A stretch of 64,000 bases of DNA from Lunularia cruciata (GCA_948567375.1 OX419757.1:24242001-24306000); one strand, 5' to 3'. Numbered from the stretch's first letter, positions 10,271-21,938 are shown. Numbers and translations: made by a program. Notes: a model not told the origin generated them from the sequence alone.

Positions 10271-11575
10271 TTTATTGTTGGGTCCAATCAAATTGAACCA
10301 TATGACGTTCAAGCCAAGGTAAACCTAGGAGAGTTGTCATTAAAAACCTTATACACTCCAAATACTCCTTCCTAATCTTGAATGTAATGGGGAGGTATGA
10401 AATGCAAAACCCTTTCTACCATCCACCATCATCAATCTACTTCCAATTACTGACTTGATAGGAATACTTATTTATTTTGTTAATTATATAGATATGCACT
10501 TCTTTGAACATCTAGAATAAACCAAAATCCTAAAACCATAATCACAAATTATACCTTGCAAGTGAAGCAAACTTGCATTGGTCAAGCCTTCAATCCCCTT
10601 AAAACTAATCAATTTCACAATATGTGACTCAAGTTCTCTTACTATGATTCCTTGTTTCCTTGATCATCACACTCCACAAACTTAATTTGGTTGATCTATC
10701 AAGGTCTTCTATTCTTGAGTGGACATTCATTAATACGATACTCAATTTGGCAACAATAAAAGTAACCATCATTTTATCACTTCAAGCCCCCATAAATTGA
10801 TCCAAAGCTTCACCTTCTAATATATCTAGGAGTTACATTGTGGTGTTTTGGAATTGAGTGATGTAGCTTCTTACAAAACCAATCTCCTTCAATTTTGCCA
10901 ACCTATCTTGTGCTACTTTTGTAGCATTTATTGCTTGGAATTGTCTAATTATTGTATTCTTGAATCCTTCTCATGTTGAGATTGGTGCAACAAACTGCCA
11001 TTCAACTTGCTCTACTTAAAATCATCACCATATTTTTCCAATCCATCCAATTGGCTTGAAGCCAAGAGAATCTATCTTTGTTCATCTTGAATATTTGTAG
11101 CTTCAAAATAACATTCACAATCAAACACATTCTCCACTACACTTGAGAAATTCTTGCATTCAAATACCTTGGGCTTTGGAAATCAGATTTGCTTGTCTCT
11201 TTCTTGAAATGGTGTTCTCTTTACATGCTCTTGTCGTTAATGATCTTGTTCTTCCCACAATTAAGTAAGGTGACCAATTTGGTTGCTGCTAGCAATGATA
11301 ACTTTAGGCATTGCCACCATGGCTATTATTCAATTAAACCTCCTATAAATTATCTGAATTAATACATAGATACAACACATCTATGGTTCTCCATAAGTTA
11401 CAATCAAGAGTACCAAGGGTTCATTTGACAAGGTGATTGCAATCAAAAAATTATGCCCAAACCGTGAGATAGTGAATTGCATGAAATGATGTTTAGGTAG
11501 TATATGGACACAAAAATTCTAATGGTTTGGCAGAAATGGATTTGGTGGTACATAAATTCCATCCATCCCATTCAT
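10270..11575 (-). pseudogene. Gag/protease region of gypsy element 1
   Basis: The complement of about 10,270-10,600 matches the protease stretch of elements 2 and 3 (SRLMMADGRKG-type block). About 10,720-11,570 matches gag (zinc-knuckle side first, then the capsid-like part and the start of gag near the primer-binding site). The block around 11,520 corresponds to GPPN in the gag start of element 3. No open frame remains. Confidence 0.6.
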
Positions 11576-11588
11576 GCTTTGATACCAA
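11576..11588 (-). other. Primer-binding site of gypsy element 1
   Basis: The minus strand reads TTGGTATCAAAGC directly after the 5' LTR, close to the TGGTATCAGAGC complement of plant initiator-Met tRNA used by many LTR retrotransposons. Confidence 0.8.
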
Positions 11589-12072
11589 TGTAAAAGAGTG
11601 AAGAGAGAAATAAGAAAATGGAACATCAAAATGAAATATCCCATTGGGACTCTTGAATGATCAAAACTCCAAATGCTTAGCATGAACTTGGGCTTTCATA
11701 TTTATAGCAAAGAATACAAGGCTCTTAAGAAGCTTCTTACAAGGCACTTTCTTAGAGTGCAAGCCAAGTTAATTGGGAAGTTTCTCAAGAAGTCTCTTTC
11801 TAAAAGTCACCTACTTGACCTACAAGCTAAGCTAGTTGGGATGCTTCCCAAGAAGTGTACTTTTAAAAGCCACCTACTTGGCATGCAAGTTAAACCAGCC
11901 AAGAAGCTTCTTCCTAGAAGTCACCATTTAGCATGCACATTACCCAATACTTGGAAGGTACCAACTAGCTTTCTAGATGCTTCTAGAATATTCTTATAAT
12001 TCTTGGCTAATTTGGCCTATTTTTTACTTCATTAGTCTTGACTTACTCATTAATAAACTCCACATTGTTACA
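11589..12072 (-). repeat. 5' LTR of gypsy element 1
   Basis: 484 bp with TG...CA ends (plus strand TGTAAAAGAG ... CATTGTTACA). About 11,755-11,930 holds three diverged tandem units of about 60 bp, each with an AAGCT/GAAGCTTC box, a CCACCTACTTGGC-type block and GCAAGCTAAGCTAG. The same organisation is seen in the LTRs of elements 2, 3 and 4. Confidence 0.85.
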
Positions 12073-12676
12073 TTGATGATCTCCTTTACTGTTTGAATAT
12101 TATTTTTTACATTCTCAATCTAGAAATTGATTGTAGGAGATAATTCCAAGATCTTCTCATACCCATAAGAACTATATATGTCAACCATTGAAATCTGTTT
12201 GTAACAGTCTCTAGATTGTGTAAGTTTTCTAGATCAATAAAAGATATGAAGCACACTATTTCTCTTGCTAATTCCTTCTTTCTTGTACATCTTAGGTGTA
12301 ATGTGGAAAAAATTTCATACCTATACTATTGTGCATTAAACCCCTTTTACCTCTAATATGTTCTCCTTGGACGGCTTGATGGAAGTGTTCCTATTCTCCT
12401 TGGTACCTTAACCCATCAACCCATCACCTTTTCTTGTATAATATGTTTTCCTCAAAGTCCGTAAACAAACATTAAACTTGCATTGGAGGAATCAGTATTT
12501 TGCATGTCAAAGACTATTCTTCCATGAGTATGAAAAGTCTCACAAATATTTTCAAAATGATCCTCTTGCTAGTTTATGGTAATTGTGCTCAATAATTCAT
12601 ACTCGCATAGAGCAAACATTTGATCTAGAGAAAAATCATTGGCGGACTTTGTGCTTTAAAAGCTTTTATCAATTCT

Positions 12677-12735
<59 letters not shown>

Positions 12736-13155
12736 AAACATATATATTGAATGCAAATGAATTGCAATACAAGATAAGTAGAGTATACAAGATAACAAAC
12801 ATCTTATCCAATTAATGTATAGGTAAATGTAATCTGTCAACAATCTATTAGCAAACATCTATACCCAAAGTGCATGCATCAAAGAAATAGAAAATAGAAC
12901 ATCCTCAAATTTAAGAAACACCATCATTGGTAGAAACTTGCACATATGTGGAGAAATAAATTAATAGGAAGCACAATGTCTTAACAAGCTAGACATATAA
13001 GATTGAGATCAACTCAAGTGCAAAGTTATGTAAAATTTTGGGAATTGCAAGTTGTGGAAGACCTATGAATCAAAGACTCATAGTATCAAATTGCTTAGAG
13101 AATAAGGAAAGAAAAACTTAGCATTTGAGGACTAGATATATTAAATCACAAAAAG
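12073..13155. other. Unassigned AT-rich sequence with an (AT)n microsatellite
   Basis: No recognisable gene or transposon protein. It holds an uninterrupted TA dinucleotide run of about 52 bases at 12,682-12,733. The right edge (AAAAG, 13,151-13,155) is one copy of the target-site duplication of gypsy element 4. This sequence should join directly to 37,787 onward in the ancestral state. Confidence 0.5.
12682..12733. repeat. (AT)n microsatellite
   Basis: About 26 uninterrupted TA units. Confidence 0.95.
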
Positions 13156-13576
13156 TGTAAACAACCAAGGAGAGAAATAGGAGAATGAAAGGCCGGAATG
13201 GAATATTACATTGGGACTCCCAAGGGAGGGAAACTTTGAATGCCTAACATGAGCTTGGGTTTTGGTATTTATAGTAAACATACAAGGGTCTTGGGATGTG
13301 TTATAGAACTCAGCTTATAAGAGCACAAGCTAAGCTAGCCAAGAAGCTTCCTTCTATAAGCCACCAACTTAGCATGCAAGCTAAGCTGGCCAAGGAGCTT
13401 GCAAAGAAATTTCCTCCTAGAAATTGCCTATTTAGTATATTTGTTATCCAATACTTAGAAAGTACCAAGAAGCTTCCTTGATGCTTCTAGAACATTCTTA
13501 GAATTCTTGGCTAATTTGTCATATTTTCTAACTCATTAGTCTCTACTAACTCATGTGCTAACTCCATATTGTGGCA
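13156..13576 (-). repeat. 3' LTR of gypsy element 4
   Basis: 421 bp; plus-strand ends TGTAAACAAC ... TTGTGGCA. A purine-rich stretch (GGTGGGGAGATA on the minus strand, just beyond 13,576) serves as the polypurine tract. Confidence 0.8.
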
Positions 13577-14182
13577 TATCTCCCCACCACTAGTAAGTGA
13601 CGTCTTCATTACCAAGAAGTGTTCAAATGATTTCATATATGCTAAGAATTTTGGAGGTGAGAAAGAGGCTCCCATGTAGCATCATGCAAAGGATACACTT
13701 TTCTAAGTACCTTATACTTGTGATTGTATCAACAACCATGTTAGATGCCATGGTGTGCAAGTATATGATCAACTTTGTATTTCTCATGATCATGAATAGG
13801 GATGGTAGAAAGATGAGGTTGGAAATGAGTGGAAAAGGAAGATGGGGTAGAAATGAAAGGTGATAACTTTGAAACATGGAAGACAAACAAGATTGATTTG
13901 CAAACATTTCGGTAAGGCAAACCAATATGCAACAAGAGAAATGATTTGAGCAACATCAAAGAGACCTATCTAATTAGGAGCAATTTTTATGAACTTGGGT
14001 ATGAAGTGGGAGAGGAAAGTTATTGGAGGAGAGCATGCCTTAATCACCTAGTCAAAAGATGTATCAGAACATTTGTAGTGCCAAAGCTAGGTTGCTTGAA
14101 CAATGGAGTGGTAGTATTGGTAGTCATAGGTATTTTAGTAGTTACTATGGATTGCTTCTTGGTGGTCCTATTTTATGTTAAG
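13577..14182 (-). pseudogene. Integrase C-terminus of gypsy element 4, first fragment
   Basis: DNA likeness to 7,200-7,700 of element 1 (the region after the 3' LTR, with integrase tail and chromodomain remnants). It stops at the insertion of element 3; TTAAG at 14,178-14,182 is the first copy of that target-site duplication. The reading resumes at 32,898. Confidence 0.65.
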
Positions 14183-14553
14183 TGTAACAATATGGAGATT
14201 AGCAACAAATTTAGTTAGGGATGACAAAGTAGCAAATAGGACAAATTAGCCTAGAATATTCTAAAAGTATCTAGGAAGCTTCTTGGCTAGCTTAGCTTGC
14301 ACCCCAAGTAGGTAGCTTCTAGGAGGAAGCTTCTAGAAGCTTCTAACTAGCTTAGCTTGCATGCCAAATGAATGGCTTCTAGAAGGAAACTTCTTGAGAA
14401 GCTTCTTGGTTAACATGGCTTACACTCCAAGAAAGTGGCTTAAGGAAGCTCCTTGAGAAACTTTTCAAGGCCTTGTATACTCCTTATAAATACCAAAGCC
14501 AAAGATCATGCTAAGCATTCAAAGTTTCTCCCATTCAAGTGTCCCAATGTGAG
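14183..14553 (+). repeat. 5' LTR of gypsy element 3, first part
   Basis: Starts TGTAACAATATGG and matches the 3' LTR (32,513-32,892). It breaks after CCCAATGTGAG; the remaining 42 bases are at 23,936-23,977 on the far side of element 2. GTGAG at 14,549-14,553 is the left copy of the element-2 duplication. Confidence 0.9.
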
Positions 14554-14978
14554 TGTAATAGATCAAGACTGAGGAGAGAAATAGGTGAATGGAAACTCAT
14601 ATTGGGACACTAGAATGTGGGGAAACTCCAAATGCCTAGCATGAGCTTTGGCTTTGGTATTTATAGATAGCATACAAGGCTCTTGAGAAGCTTCTCAAGA
14701 AGCTTCCTTGAGCCACTTTCTTAGAGTGAAAGCCAAGTTAATTAGAAGCTTCTCAAGAAGCTTCCTTCTTAAAGCCGCATACTTGGCATGCAAGCTAGGC
14801 TAGTTGGAAGTTTCTAAAAGCTCCCTTCTAGAAGCTTCTTGCTTGGAGTGCAAGTTAAACTAGTCGGGAAGCTTCCAAAGAAGATTCCTAGATGTTTTTG
14901 GAATATTCAAGGCTAATTTGGCTTATCCTCTACTTTGTTAGCCTTACTAACTACGTCGTTGAACTCCATATTGTTATA
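14554..14978 (-). repeat. 3' LTR of gypsy element 2
   Basis: 425 bp; ends at ATTGTTATA where the 5' LTR has ATTGTTACA. Contains the GAAGCTTC boxes. It lies head-on against the plus-strand LTR of element 3, forming a long inverted repeat. Confidence 0.88.
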
Positions 14979-14999
14979 TATTCTCTCACCGCCAATTGG

Positions 15000-16672
15000 T
15001 GACATCCTTCTCGCCATTGAAGCTTCAAACTCCTGGATGGCCGTTTATGCATTGTGGAGGTGAGAAGAGGTTACCATGTGGCATCATGAAGGAGATACCC
15101 TTTCTAAAGGACCTTGTACTCCGTATGTTGTCAACATCCTTGTTAATGTAGCGATGTGCAAGGATGCAATCAACTTTCTACTCCTTATGATCATTGATAG
15201 GGATGGGAGGAGGAGGAGGTTGGACACAATAGGAAAAAGAAGATGGGTTAGGAACAAAGAGTTTCAACTTGGAAATGTGAAAGATAGGATGGATGCGCAT
15301 ATGACAAAGTAAGGCAAATCAATAAGCAACACAAGAGATGATTTAGGTGACATCAAAGGGTCCTATCCAATTAAGGGCAAGTTTACAAACTTGGGTATCA
15401 AGTAGGAGGGGTAGGTAACTAGAGTATAGCATAACTTTATCATGACTTCAAAAGTGAGATTATGACGATGGTGGTCCATATATTGTATCAAGGAGGTGAG
15501 ATTTGGCTTGTTGGAGAGATTGGGATATGATGGTCAAGAAAATTGACATATGAGGGGCCTAAGATGGAGGAGAAGCAAGAAGAGAATCCAAAACAAGTAG
15601 ATCTTGGCCAAAATTAAGGAAGAAGAAAATCCGGTGCTTGCCTGTTTGGAAATGTTGTAGGCAAATTCTGTAGCTGCAAGACATTCATCCCAAGTGGTAT
15701 GGTGGACATTGACAAAGGCATGCAACATATCCTCCAAGGTATGATTTTCACATTTGGTTTGTCCATCTTTTTGAGGATGACAAGCCATGGACAAAGCAAG
15801 CTTGGTGCCAAGTATCTAGAAGAGTGCTTGCAAAACTTTCCCAATGAATCAAGGATCACAGTTGGAGATGAGTACACATGGCATCCCATGATGCTTGAAG
15901 ACTTTGTCAAAGTAGATTTTCACTAAGGTTGGAGCATCTATGGTATCAAAGGTTGGTGCCAAGTGGATTTGCTTCCTAAGCTTATCCAAAAACACCACAA
16001 TTGTTGTGCGTCCTTGCTTTGTCGCGGGCAAGGATGTGATGAGATCCAAGCTCACGTGCTCCCCTCAAGCGGATGGAATGGAGAGTGGCTGAAGGAGTCT
16101 ACTAAGCTTCTAGTTGGTGGCCTTGTTACGTTGGCAGCTCTCACATTATTGGACAAACTCTTGAACATCTTGTGTCATGTTGGGCCACCACCATTGGCGT
16201 AGGAGGGTACCCAAGGTCTTGTCCACACCCATGTGACCAGCTATTGGTAAATCATGTGCTTGTTGAAGGCACGCAAGTAGGAGATCACCTTTGGCTAGAA
16301 CATCGATCCGATCCTTGTGAAATAGAAGGACTTGCTTGAAAGAGAAGGTGTTGTACTCCTTGTCGCATGTTGTAAGACAACCATGTACCATTTGGAAGAA
16401 GGGATCTTGTTGTAGAGATGATCAAAACTTGTTTTGGACCTTGAAGTCAATTCACACCATTGTAATTGCTAATGTGAGGAGAGGCATAGACTTCAAATCA
16501 AGTCATCATGATAGAGTATCAAGCATGATATGGAATCGATCGGGTTTCTACTCAAGTCTGATATCAAACAATTGGATTTGCTTCTCTTATCGTTGATGTC
16601 AACTCTTCATGTGTTCCAAGTGTAAGGTCTGCAACAATGGTGTCTGATCTGTTTGCATGATCACTTGTTTCC
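15000..16672 (-). pseudogene. Integrase/RNase H region of gypsy element 2
   Basis: Minus-strand pieces read as integrase: 16,391-16,146 gives VHGCLTTCDKEYNTFSFKQ, LLFHKDRIDVLAKGDLLLA and a histidine pair followed by GHMGVDKTLGTLLRQWWWP (zinc-binding HHCC side). 16,055-15,849 gives MSLDLITSLPATKQGRTTIV and FLDKLRKQIHLAPTFDTIDAPTLV (core domain). 15,794-15,534 gives MSMACHPQKDGQTKCENHTLEDML with the catalytic-Glu neighbourhood. Together these are the best-preserved integrase pieces in the window. The frame is interrupted and the chromodomain end (15,000-15,300) is only recognisable by DNA likeness. Confidence 0.78.
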
Positions 16673-17089
16673 CTAACACTTGACTGCCACACTTGCCTTG
16701 GGAAGAAGAGATTTTGAAAGATTGCCAGAGGGGATTTCCCAAAAGTTTGGCATGTCATTTCTCAACACCTACTTGTCCAAACCTTGCAATTTTGGTCTTT
16801 TAAGAAGCACATTTCCAAGGGCTTTTGATGACTACCAAGATTGCAACGTTCTTAACTCTGTCCCAAAAGCTATGGGTAAATGAATTTCTTGACAGAGGAT
16901 CCATATTTGAGAGTTTGTTACTTCATCATTGTGAGTCCAAATGGAGTGAGTTTTGTGGCAGTGGATGTGACGTGAACAGCTCTCTAGATTAATAGCAAGC
17001 ATGCTTGAAGATCACATCTCTGCATAAAGTGACAGGGATTCAAATTCTGTGATCTTTGGCAGATTTTAGGGTTTGAACCGCAATTTCAA

Positions 17090-17830
17090 ATGATTGTATC
17101 TGTGCCAATACTTTAGCACATGGAGTGATTAGGGATTCATTTGAAGCCCCATGATGGGAGATTTCTTCCAAGGTAAAGCTTGTGCAGTTTGGAGCACTAC
17201 ACAAAGAGTTTTTGAATTTTGAATTTTGAGGAAGCTTTGAGGAGTTTATGTGATTGTGCAAAAATTTGGAGGGTATTGCTCTGCAGTCACGAGTGCAAAT
17301 CTAGTGAAGATTATTGCATCAAAATTTGTGACTTACAAGCTCTCTTTCAAAGCCAAGCTTGCATAATATGGAGGTCTGAGCAAGCAGTGGTGAAAATTCT
17401 CATTCTCATCTATTCTTCGTGAATGGTTATTGATTTTGGAGTTTCATTGGCAGATACTCAGATGCTTGTATCTATTCCAATACTTAAAAAAATAGAGTTA
17501 TTGAAATCTTATTAGAAGAACCATTCCAAGACCTTTCTTTCAAGGCAAATTTTGTGCAGTTTGGAGCAACTTACAAGGAGTTGTGGATTTTTGAATTCTC
17601 TGGAAGTTTTGAGAACTCCATGTGATAGGGCAAAAATTTGGAGAGGTATTGCTCTGTGGTCACAAGTGCAAATCCAGTGATTATTGTTCTATCAAAACCT
17701 ATGACTTCCTTTGTTTCAAGTTAAAACTTGCAGCATTTGGAAGTCTGAGCAAACAGTGGTGACAATTCTCATTCTATCACAACTCCTAGATCTTGGTGTT
17801 TGGAGAACCAACTTTGGAGGGGCAGTTCTC
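17090..17830 (+). repeat. Tandem monomers (period about 372 bp) in the LINE 5' region
   Basis: Two clear copies: TGTATCTGTGCCAATACTT at 17,094 recurs as TGTATCTATTCCAATACTT at 17,466. The parallel blocks GTGCAGTTTGGAGCA, GCAAAAATTTGGAG, ATTGCTCTG.GGTCAC and AGTCTGAGCAA.CAGTGGTGA follow in the same order. Weaker relatives continue to about 18,300. Tandem promoter monomers in a LINE 5' region are known in mammalian L1. Confidence 0.75.
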
Positions 17831-18389
17831 TTCACTAACAGACCCAATTCAAGTGATTCTTATGTCATAAGAACCACACAGTCATAAGTTTCTATTGAAT
17901 CTATAGTTGGGGAATTTGAGTGTCCAAGGCAGATGATATGACCAATTGATTCACTCTGATACTTCCAAGTACTTTGTGTTAAGATCTACTCATGAGTGTA
18001 GATTCAAGCTATTGTATCTTTGTACTCAATGATCCAAATGCAGTGATTTTTGTGTCATTAGTATCAACTCACTCAGACCTTTACATTGAGAATTGATTGC
18101 TAGAAGTTAGGGGACAGATTATAAGCTCTAATTACCTCAAATTTCGCAGCCTTTGGTATCTCTATGCATTGCAGATTTGGAAGATAGTATCTTTGCACTC
18201 ACATATTCAAATGAGGTGATTTTTATCTCATTAGAACCAGCTTCTCAAGGTGTTTACTTCAAAATTTGCCTAGTAGTGCTCAGACCTGTAAAAAAGAATG
18301 AAATGCCTACTTGAAAATCTTGAAGTTTTGGTGTTGGAAGTAAAACTTCTAGATTGATTGTGAGTGATTAGTGATTAGTGATTGGCACA

Positions 18390-18960
18390 ATGGAGGAGTC
18401 TAAGATGGTGAAAGATATTGCTGATATAGCCTTTAAGAAACAACAATTAGAGGAAATGTATAGGAAATCTAGTGATTTTCACAAAGAGCTCTGAAGGTTC
18501 TTTGCATCTATGTCCTAGTGTATGAGTACTCTCATGACTGATATGGAAATTGTGAAGGTTGAGATCAGTAGTATAAAAGAGTCCTTGAACCTGTTCAACC
18601 AAGAGATTCAAGACCTGAAGAAGAGTACTATCTCACTATTTACATCAATCAAGGGGATGGTTAATGCTACCAAGAAAGTTGTTTCCTTGGGAATACAAGC
18701 CAGCGACATTGTTACACAAAGTAGAGGGCTCCAACAGATTCTGGACACATAAGAAGTGAAGATGAGTTCATATGCCTAAGCTATAAGGTGGCTCAAATCT
18801 CTTACTTGCAAGAGCATAAGGTTGAGAAGGAGAACCAACTGAAGAACTTGAGGATTTCAGGTTTGCCATAGACTGAGAAGGAAGACACCAAGGCCATAGT
18901 GTGTGAGTTTCTTACTGATTCTTTGAGTCCATGATCCTTAGATTTTGCAAGCGTGTAGAT
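18390..18960 (+). pseudogene. LINE ORF1 (nucleic-acid-binding chaperone protein)
   Basis: ATG at 18,390 opens a frame (MEESKMVKDIADIAFKKQ) with two in-frame stops before 18,522. It then runs open to 18,752 as a coiled coil (MEIVKVEISSIKESLNLFNQ). After a frameshift, about 18,825-18,920 reads KENQLKNLRISGLP followed by ETEKEDTKAIVCEFL-like residues, which resembles the start of the RRM domain of L1-type ORF1 proteins. ORF1 proteins form trimers through the coiled coil and bind the element RNA. The order fits that family. This copy is dead because of stops and shifts. Confidence 0.65.
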
Positions 18961-19237
18961 TGGGACAACAAGGTGCACAACCAAGAAGTATTTTGGTGAG
19001 GTTTAGCTCAGAAACTTAGATGAATTTAGTGATGGAAAACAAGGCTATACTGAAGGGATGGTGTATTTGGTTGGACCTTGATCTCACATCCCTTTAATGG
19101 CAAGCAAACAAGGGAGAATTAGCAAAAGTGAAGGAGGCTCAACAAGCAAGTTTTGGTTCATTATTGAGAGAAAATAGAGTTGTGATCACCCAAAGGAAGT
19201 TGTCAACTCCCACATAGCAATTTCAGACCCTTAGGGT

Positions 19238-20389
19238 GTGTTTTGGAATGTTCATGGTCTCACACATACCAAGTACTCAAGCCCTAAACCTATGTGGGAA
19301 GATGATGATCTGATCAATCTTGTGGAGACATGGGAACATGAAGGAAACAACATTCAAGACATTGAAGGATTCACTCTTGTTGGTTCAACTTGGAACAAGC
19401 AGAGGCAACATAGAGGAAGGAGCTTTGGAAGTATTGCTACTTACATCAGATTTGGCTCTGAAAAATCAGTCTCTTTGATAGGCCAAGATTCAAGAGGACA
19501 ATGCCATTGGTTGAGGACTGGAGGAGTTGCTACACCTTGCTTCCTTGCTGTTTGTAACTTTTCCCCATTGACATTACCAATCTATTCAAGTGCAATGTTC
19601 AATACCATGCAGCCTTTCCACTCCTTGACAAAGGATGTGTTGGAATTTCAAAGTTAAGGTGCAGTACTTGTTCTTGGTGATTTCAATGCTTGGATTCAAG
19701 GTTCTCAAATTCCTGAGTTTAGTGACCTTGAGAATGATCCTTTCCATAGTTTTATACACCATTCTAGTGCTTGGTCCCGCTCATCCAAAGCTCTCATGTC
19801 CAACCTCATGAGTGAGCACTTTTTGAGCTTCGGTACCAATTGTAGCTTGAAGATCTTGAATGGCCTATCTCAATTTCCAGAAACTTGTAAGAGCACATGC
19901 TTTGCTTTTGGTGGATCAAGAATTGTAGATTATCTGCTCACATCACCCAATGATATACACATTGTCTCAAATTTTGTTGTTTTAGATCCTCAATCTGAAT
20001 CTAACCATGCACCTCTATGTTGTGTCATCCTTCTTTCTTGCCTCAATAGAACCAAATTACCTAGTGACCATGCCTTTAGAAAGAAACGCCATCTAGATTT
20101 TCACAAGCGAGATTTGTACCAACAAGCTATTCATGAGAAATTGAGCTCTTTGGAGTGGAGCTCTGATTTTCAACAACGTAGTGATCAGTTGGTTGCACTT
20201 CTTCAATCTACATCTACTACTTTACTTCCAAGAGGTTCTCATAGGAAGAGACTCGGTCTCCCTTGCAATAGGTGGTATGATGCTGATTGTAAAATGGCAA
20301 GGATCAAAGCTATGGATAGGTCAATTGACCAGATTGCACAAAATCAGGCTTTTGTTGCTTATAGAAAGTTGGTGAAGGGCAAGAAGTAA
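19238..20389 (+). pseudogene. LINE ORF2, APE-type endonuclease domain
   Basis: One frame with a single internal stop (TAA at 19,655). The motifs of the apurinic-endonuclease fold used by LINEs to nick target DNA are visible in order: FWNVHGL at the start, VETWEHE, VLGDFNAWI (about 19,670-19,700), SRIVDYLLTSPND (about 19,915) and a terminal SNHAPL, where the usual catalytic SDHAPL has Asn for Asp. After this the linker toward RT continues (ANGKAEDLDGL near 20,622). The upstream boundary with ORF1 is uncertain. The substituted Asp and the stop mean it is inactive. Confidence 0.82.
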
Positions 20390-20395
20390 GCATAC

Positions 20396-21321
20396 TTGAG
20401 ACTCAAGGAGGTTATATTGAGCACTGAGTTGAGGAGCAACCCCAAGGATTTTTGGAAGAATATAACAATCAGATCTCCATCTCTATCGTTGGATTTGAAT
20501 GAGCTTTGTAACTATGTGAAGAATTTGTACTTTTTCCCTAATGCTCCAAGCATGGCACCTAACCTTGGATCTATTCTCACCATCTTTGAAGTTGATGTCA
20601 AGTACCAACTCAAGAAGTTGGCCAATGGTAAGGCGGAAGACCTTGATGGACTATGTGTGAACTTTTGAAGTGGAGTGGTAACCATCTGATTCCAATACTC
20701 ACTTCTCTCTTCAATGAGGCAATCAGGTGTGACTTTCTCAAAAGATGGTTACCACTCCAGCAAGATATTGTCACCAATTACCAAACCATACTAGTTGGTG
20801 GTATCTTTGCCAAGTTGTATGGTTGAATTTTGGAGTCTACGTTGAGCACTTGGGCTGAAAAGTCCAGAATTCAAGCTAAGTGCCAAGTTGGTTTCAGATC
20901 AGGCTTTAGAACCTTGGACCACCTATTGGTACTCCATGTTTTGTGGTGGAAATCTAAAGGTGTTGGGAGAGCTCTCTATGTTGCATTTATTGATTTTAGA
21001 AAGGCCTTTGATAAGGTGCTTAGGAAATCTCTAAGTGAGAGACTCATTGAAGTTGGTGTTTCAACTGATCTGATTGGTGCTATCTCTAGACTCTATGAGA
21101 AAGTGGTTGTGAGACTTTCATCTTTGAGCTCTCAAGATGTCCTTAGCGCAATGGGTGTGATTCAAGGTTACTCTCTATCTCCAACTCTGTTTGGAATCTT
21201 CATCAATGATCTAGAGAGGCTACTCATGGAAGCTGGAGCTACAAATGAACAGGTTGACTCTTTGATGATACATGAACTCCTTTATGCAGATGATGTAGTG
21301 CTTCTCTCTACCAATCCATAG
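20396..21321 (+). pseudogene. LINE ORF2, reverse transcriptase domain
   Basis: Continues the endonuclease frame to about 20,657, where a 1-base loss shifts it; a stop follows at 20,824. From 20,830 to 21,321 it is open and shows RT motifs: KCQVGFRSGFRTLDHL, ALYVAFIDFRKAFDKV (catalytic Asp of motif A), VIQGYSLSPTLFGIFINDLE and HELLYADDVVLLS (the YADD catalytic pair). These are standard non-LTR RT blocks. A later piece at 21,702-21,938 (FLCDELGVRNQTPYVLLLVEIG) represents the C-terminal region after the RT. The phrase AFIDFRKAFDKV is less like typical angiosperm L1, so the clade is left open. Confidence 0.85.
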
Positions 21322-21701
21322 AGTTTATAGAAGTTGTTGGATTATCTTCTTTGCTTTTGCAATCAAAAAAAGATGGAGGTGAACCTTGACAAGTCTAAGG
21401 TGATTTTGGTGGGTGATTTTTAAAGGTGTCACACCTTTTTTTCTTGATAGACAACAATTGGAGCAGGTCTTTTCTTATAAGTACTTGGGCCTTGAGTTTT
21501 CTCATGATTATAGTGCAATGCAGGGTTTTTACAGCTTTGTATTCACTCATGAATTGCTCTAGACATGATCATCTTACCACATAGGAGTTGAAGAAGGTGT
21601 TGTTCAGATCTCTTGTGCAGCCGATGGTTCTCTATGGCATTCAGATTTGAGGTCCAAGTACTAAGAAGACATGGTAGTAAAAGCTAGAGAAAGTTCAGAA
21701 A

Positions 21702-21938
21702 TTGTTTTTGTGTGATGAACTTGGTGTGAGGAATCAAACTCCTTATGTATTGCTGCTTGTTGAAATAGGGTTTTTGCCTCTTGAGGCTAAAGCTTTGTTT
21801 TTTGCTCTCACATATGCCACTAAGATGAGGTCCATGGAGCATGAGAGACTTCCCTACCAAGCATTTTGTGCCACTCTATCTATTAGTTGGTATACAAATC
21901 TGATTGCATGGGCCACAAGGTGGAATGTTTGTGAGTGA
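21702..21938 (+). pseudogene. LINE ORF2 C-terminal segment
   Basis: Open stretch of 78 codons downstream of the RT after several frame changes. It reads LEKVQKLFLCDELGVRNQTP and EIGFLPLEAKALFFALTYATKMRSM, in the position and style of the thumb/C-terminal region of LINE ORF2. The element appears to end soon after, without a poly(A) tract. Confidence 0.6.

Larger units (their letters stand above)
6798..12072 (-). mobile_element. Ty3/gypsy chromovirus element 1
   Basis: Minus-strand element with a truncated 3' LTR at 6,798-7,177, a complete 5' LTR at 11,589-12,072, and a primer-binding site next to the latter. Reading leftward from the 5' LTR come gag, protease, reverse transcriptase, RNase H, integrase and a chromodomain remnant. 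This is the gypsy order, with the chromodomain marking the chromovirus clade. All frames are broken by stops and indels. The 3' LTR lacks its first 150 bp or so, so the target-site duplication cannot be checked (TTGAT follows the 5' LTR at 12,073-12,077). Confidence 0.85.

Noticed and set aside
14263-14420. CRISPR-like regular repeats (AAGCTTC boxes)
   Set aside because: Spacing is irregular, units are diverged and the boxes lie inside LTRs of plant retrotransposons.
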